From Methylocaldum szegediense (lineage in GTDB: Bacteria > Pseudomonadota > Gammaproteobacteria > Methylococcales > Methylococcaceae): a DNA stretch of 64,000 nucleotides. The notes beneath the pieces were generated by a model. That model saw only the letters and a list, made by a program, of their open reading frames with translations. It searched no databases and was not told where the DNA came from. The stretch is taken from the NCBI RefSeq assembly GCF_949769195.1, contig NZ_OX458333.1, positions 1,612,001-1,676,000 on the forward strand, given 5' to 3'. Position 1 is the stretch's first letter; every line of letters begins with the position of its first letter. This document shows, piece by piece, positions 62,783-64,000 of this stretch. The position numbers were made by a program, and so were the translations under genes.

Positions 62783-64000
62783 TGTCCGAGTATTTCATCG
62801 AGCGGCCCATCTTCGCCAACGTCATCGCCATCATCACAGTGATTATCGGGCTGGTGTGCTTCTATAACCTGCCGGTAGCGCAATATCCCGCCATCGTTCC
62901 CCCGACCATTCAAGTTTCCACCCGCTACCCCGGAGCCAGCGCCGAGGTAGTGGCGGCCACGGTCGGGATTCCCATCGAACAGGCGGTCAATGGGGTGGAA
63001 AACTCCTTGTACATCCAGTCCACCAGCACCAGCGACGGTTCCTATACCCTGACCATCACCTTCGAGGTGGGCACTGATCTCGATAAATCGATCTCCCTGG
63101 TACAGAACCTGGTGAACAGCGCCCAAGCGCAGTTGCCGGCCTCGGTCCAGCCCCAGGGCATCACGGTCCGCAAAGTCTCTACCGATATTCTGCTGGTGAT
63201 CGGTCTTTACTCCGAGGACGACCGGTTCGACGACACCTATCTGTCCAACTATGCCGTCATCAATCTCCAGTATCCGCTGGCCCGGATACCGGGTGTCGGC
63301 CAGGTAACCGTGCGCGGCGCGGGTCCCTACAGCATGCGGATCTGGCTAGACCCCAACCGACTCCATTATTTCGGCTTGACCACCTTGGACGTGGTGAACG
63401 CCATCCAAGGGCAAAACGTGCAGGTGGTGGCGGGCCAACTGGGAGCACCTCCGGTACCGCCCGAGCAAGCCTTTCAGTTTACCGTCAACGCCCTCGGCCG
63501 ATTGTCCGACGTCGAGCAGTTCGAAAACATCATTGTCAAGAGCGCCCGCGGCGAAACAGGGCAGATCGTGCGCATCCGCGACGTGGCCCGCGTGGAACTG
63601 AGCCAGCAGAGCTACGCCAACTTCTCCGCGACGCGCGGGCACCGATCGGCCAACATCCCGATTTTTTCATTGCCCGGCGCCAATGCTCTGGATGTTGCCG
63701 ACAGGGTGCGCGCGGCTATCGCAGACATGAGCCGACAGTTCCCGCCCGGCCTGAAATACGAAATCCGCTACGACACTACGCAGTTCGTGCGGCAGGCCAT
63801 ACACGATGTCTACGTCACCTTGTTCGAAGCCGGCGTGCTGGTGCTCATCGTGATCATGGTGTTCCTGCAAGACTGGCGGGCAACGCTGGTCCCGGCGACC
63901 ACCGTTCCGGTGACCATCATCGGGGCCTTCGCGGCGATGGCGCTGCTCGGGTTCGGCATCAACCTGATGACCCTGTTCGCCTTAATCCTGGCTATCGGCA
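62779..64000 (+). CDS. RND multidrug efflux transporter, HAE1/AcrB type, 5' part
   Basis: The open frame from ATG 62779 (a second ATG follows at 62782) continues to the end of the window. It begins SEYFIERPIFANVIAIITVI (TM1), then has the porter domain with YPAIVPPTIQVSTRYPGASAEVV, and reaches the TM2-TM3 region (VLIVIMVFLQDWRATLVPA, later GFGINLMTLFALILAIG), just before the proton-relay aspartates expected in TM4. It is a proton-driven inner-membrane pump; the substrate is unknown. About the first 40 percent of the protein is present. Confidence 0.95.
   Translation, partial: MMSEYFIERPIFANVIAIITVIIGLVCFYNLPVAQYPAIVPPTIQVSTRYPGASAEVVAATVGIPIEQAVNGVENSLYIQSTSTSDGSYTLTITFEVGTDLDKSISLVQNLVNSAQAQLPASVQPQGITVRKVSTDILLVIGLYSEDDRFDDTYLSNYAVINLQYPLARIPGVGQVTVRGAGPYSMRIWLDPNRLHYFGLTTLDVVNAIQGQNVQVVAGQLGAPPVPPEQAFQFTVNALGRLSDVEQFENIIVKSARGETGQIVRIRDVARVELSQQSYANFSATRGHRSANIPIFSLPGANALDVADRVRAAIADMSRQFPPGLKYEIRYDTTQFVRQAIHDVYVTLFEAGVLVLIVIMVFLQDWRATLVPATTVPVTIIGAFAAMALLGFGINLMTLFALILAIG

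Overview
The window most likely comes from the chromosome of a gammaproteobacterial methanotroph or methylotroph (Methylococcaceae-like). The inference rests on four things: a serine-pathway gene block (two class V glyoxylate aminotransferases, hydroxypyruvate reductase, glycerate kinase), the gammaproteobacterial housekeeping order def-fmt-rsmB-DUF4390-ntrY-ntrX-trkA divergent from lysM-dprA-smg-topA-tsaC, a moderately high GC content, and copper-protein genes. No species can be named from the sequence alone.

Layout. 1-2.4 kb: end of a metal-ion transporter gene and an amidase. 2.5-7.9 kb: serine-glyoxylate aminotransferase, hydroxypyruvate reductase, glycerate 3-kinase, a second aminotransferase and phosphatidylserine decarboxylase, all on the + strand. 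8-12.4 kb: glpD, a secreted DUF4124/thermonuclease protein, an isocitrate lyase/PEP mutase family lyase and a DUF502 membrane protein. 13.4-14.5 kb: IS481-family copy 1, with a 6-bp target duplication. 14.7-18.7 kb: glutaredoxin, then a three-gene cluster of secreted, C-terminally membrane-anchored proteins (one with a possible mature N-terminal His, a two-domain multicopper oxidase, a Met/His-rich cupredoxin). A perfect FNR-type box lies upstream of the cluster and a strong hairpin follows it. 19-22.6 kb: two ferritin-like proteins and small unknown genes. 22.7-42.6 kb: core genes (typA, rhodanese, methyltransferase, trkA, ntrX, ntrY, DUF4390, rsmB, fmt, def, lysM protein, dprA, smg, topA, tsaC, ispB, tRNA-Pro). 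42.6-45.8 kb: a decayed island beside the tRNA, with unknown ORFs, a dead IS1380-family element and the remnant of a MobH/TraI_2-type relaxase. 45.8-51.5 kb: an NAD metabolism cluster (Nudix hydrolase, nadE, pncB, pncA on one strand; nadD-like and nrtR on the other) with a candidate NrtR operator between them. 51.9-59.9 kb: accessory DNA (IS481 copy 2, small secreted proteins, a methyltransferase, and eroded pieces of IS1182/IS5-, IS1- and MgtA-like genes). 59.9-64 kb: an RND tripartite efflux operon running off the end.

The serine-pathway genes would convert serine plus glyoxylate through hydroxypyruvate and glycerate to 3-phosphoglycerate. The NAD genes form a self-regulated salvage unit. 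The most interesting candidate for something undescribed is the copper-protein cluster: three membrane-tethered periplasmic proteins apparently transcribed from an oxygen-responsive promoter.
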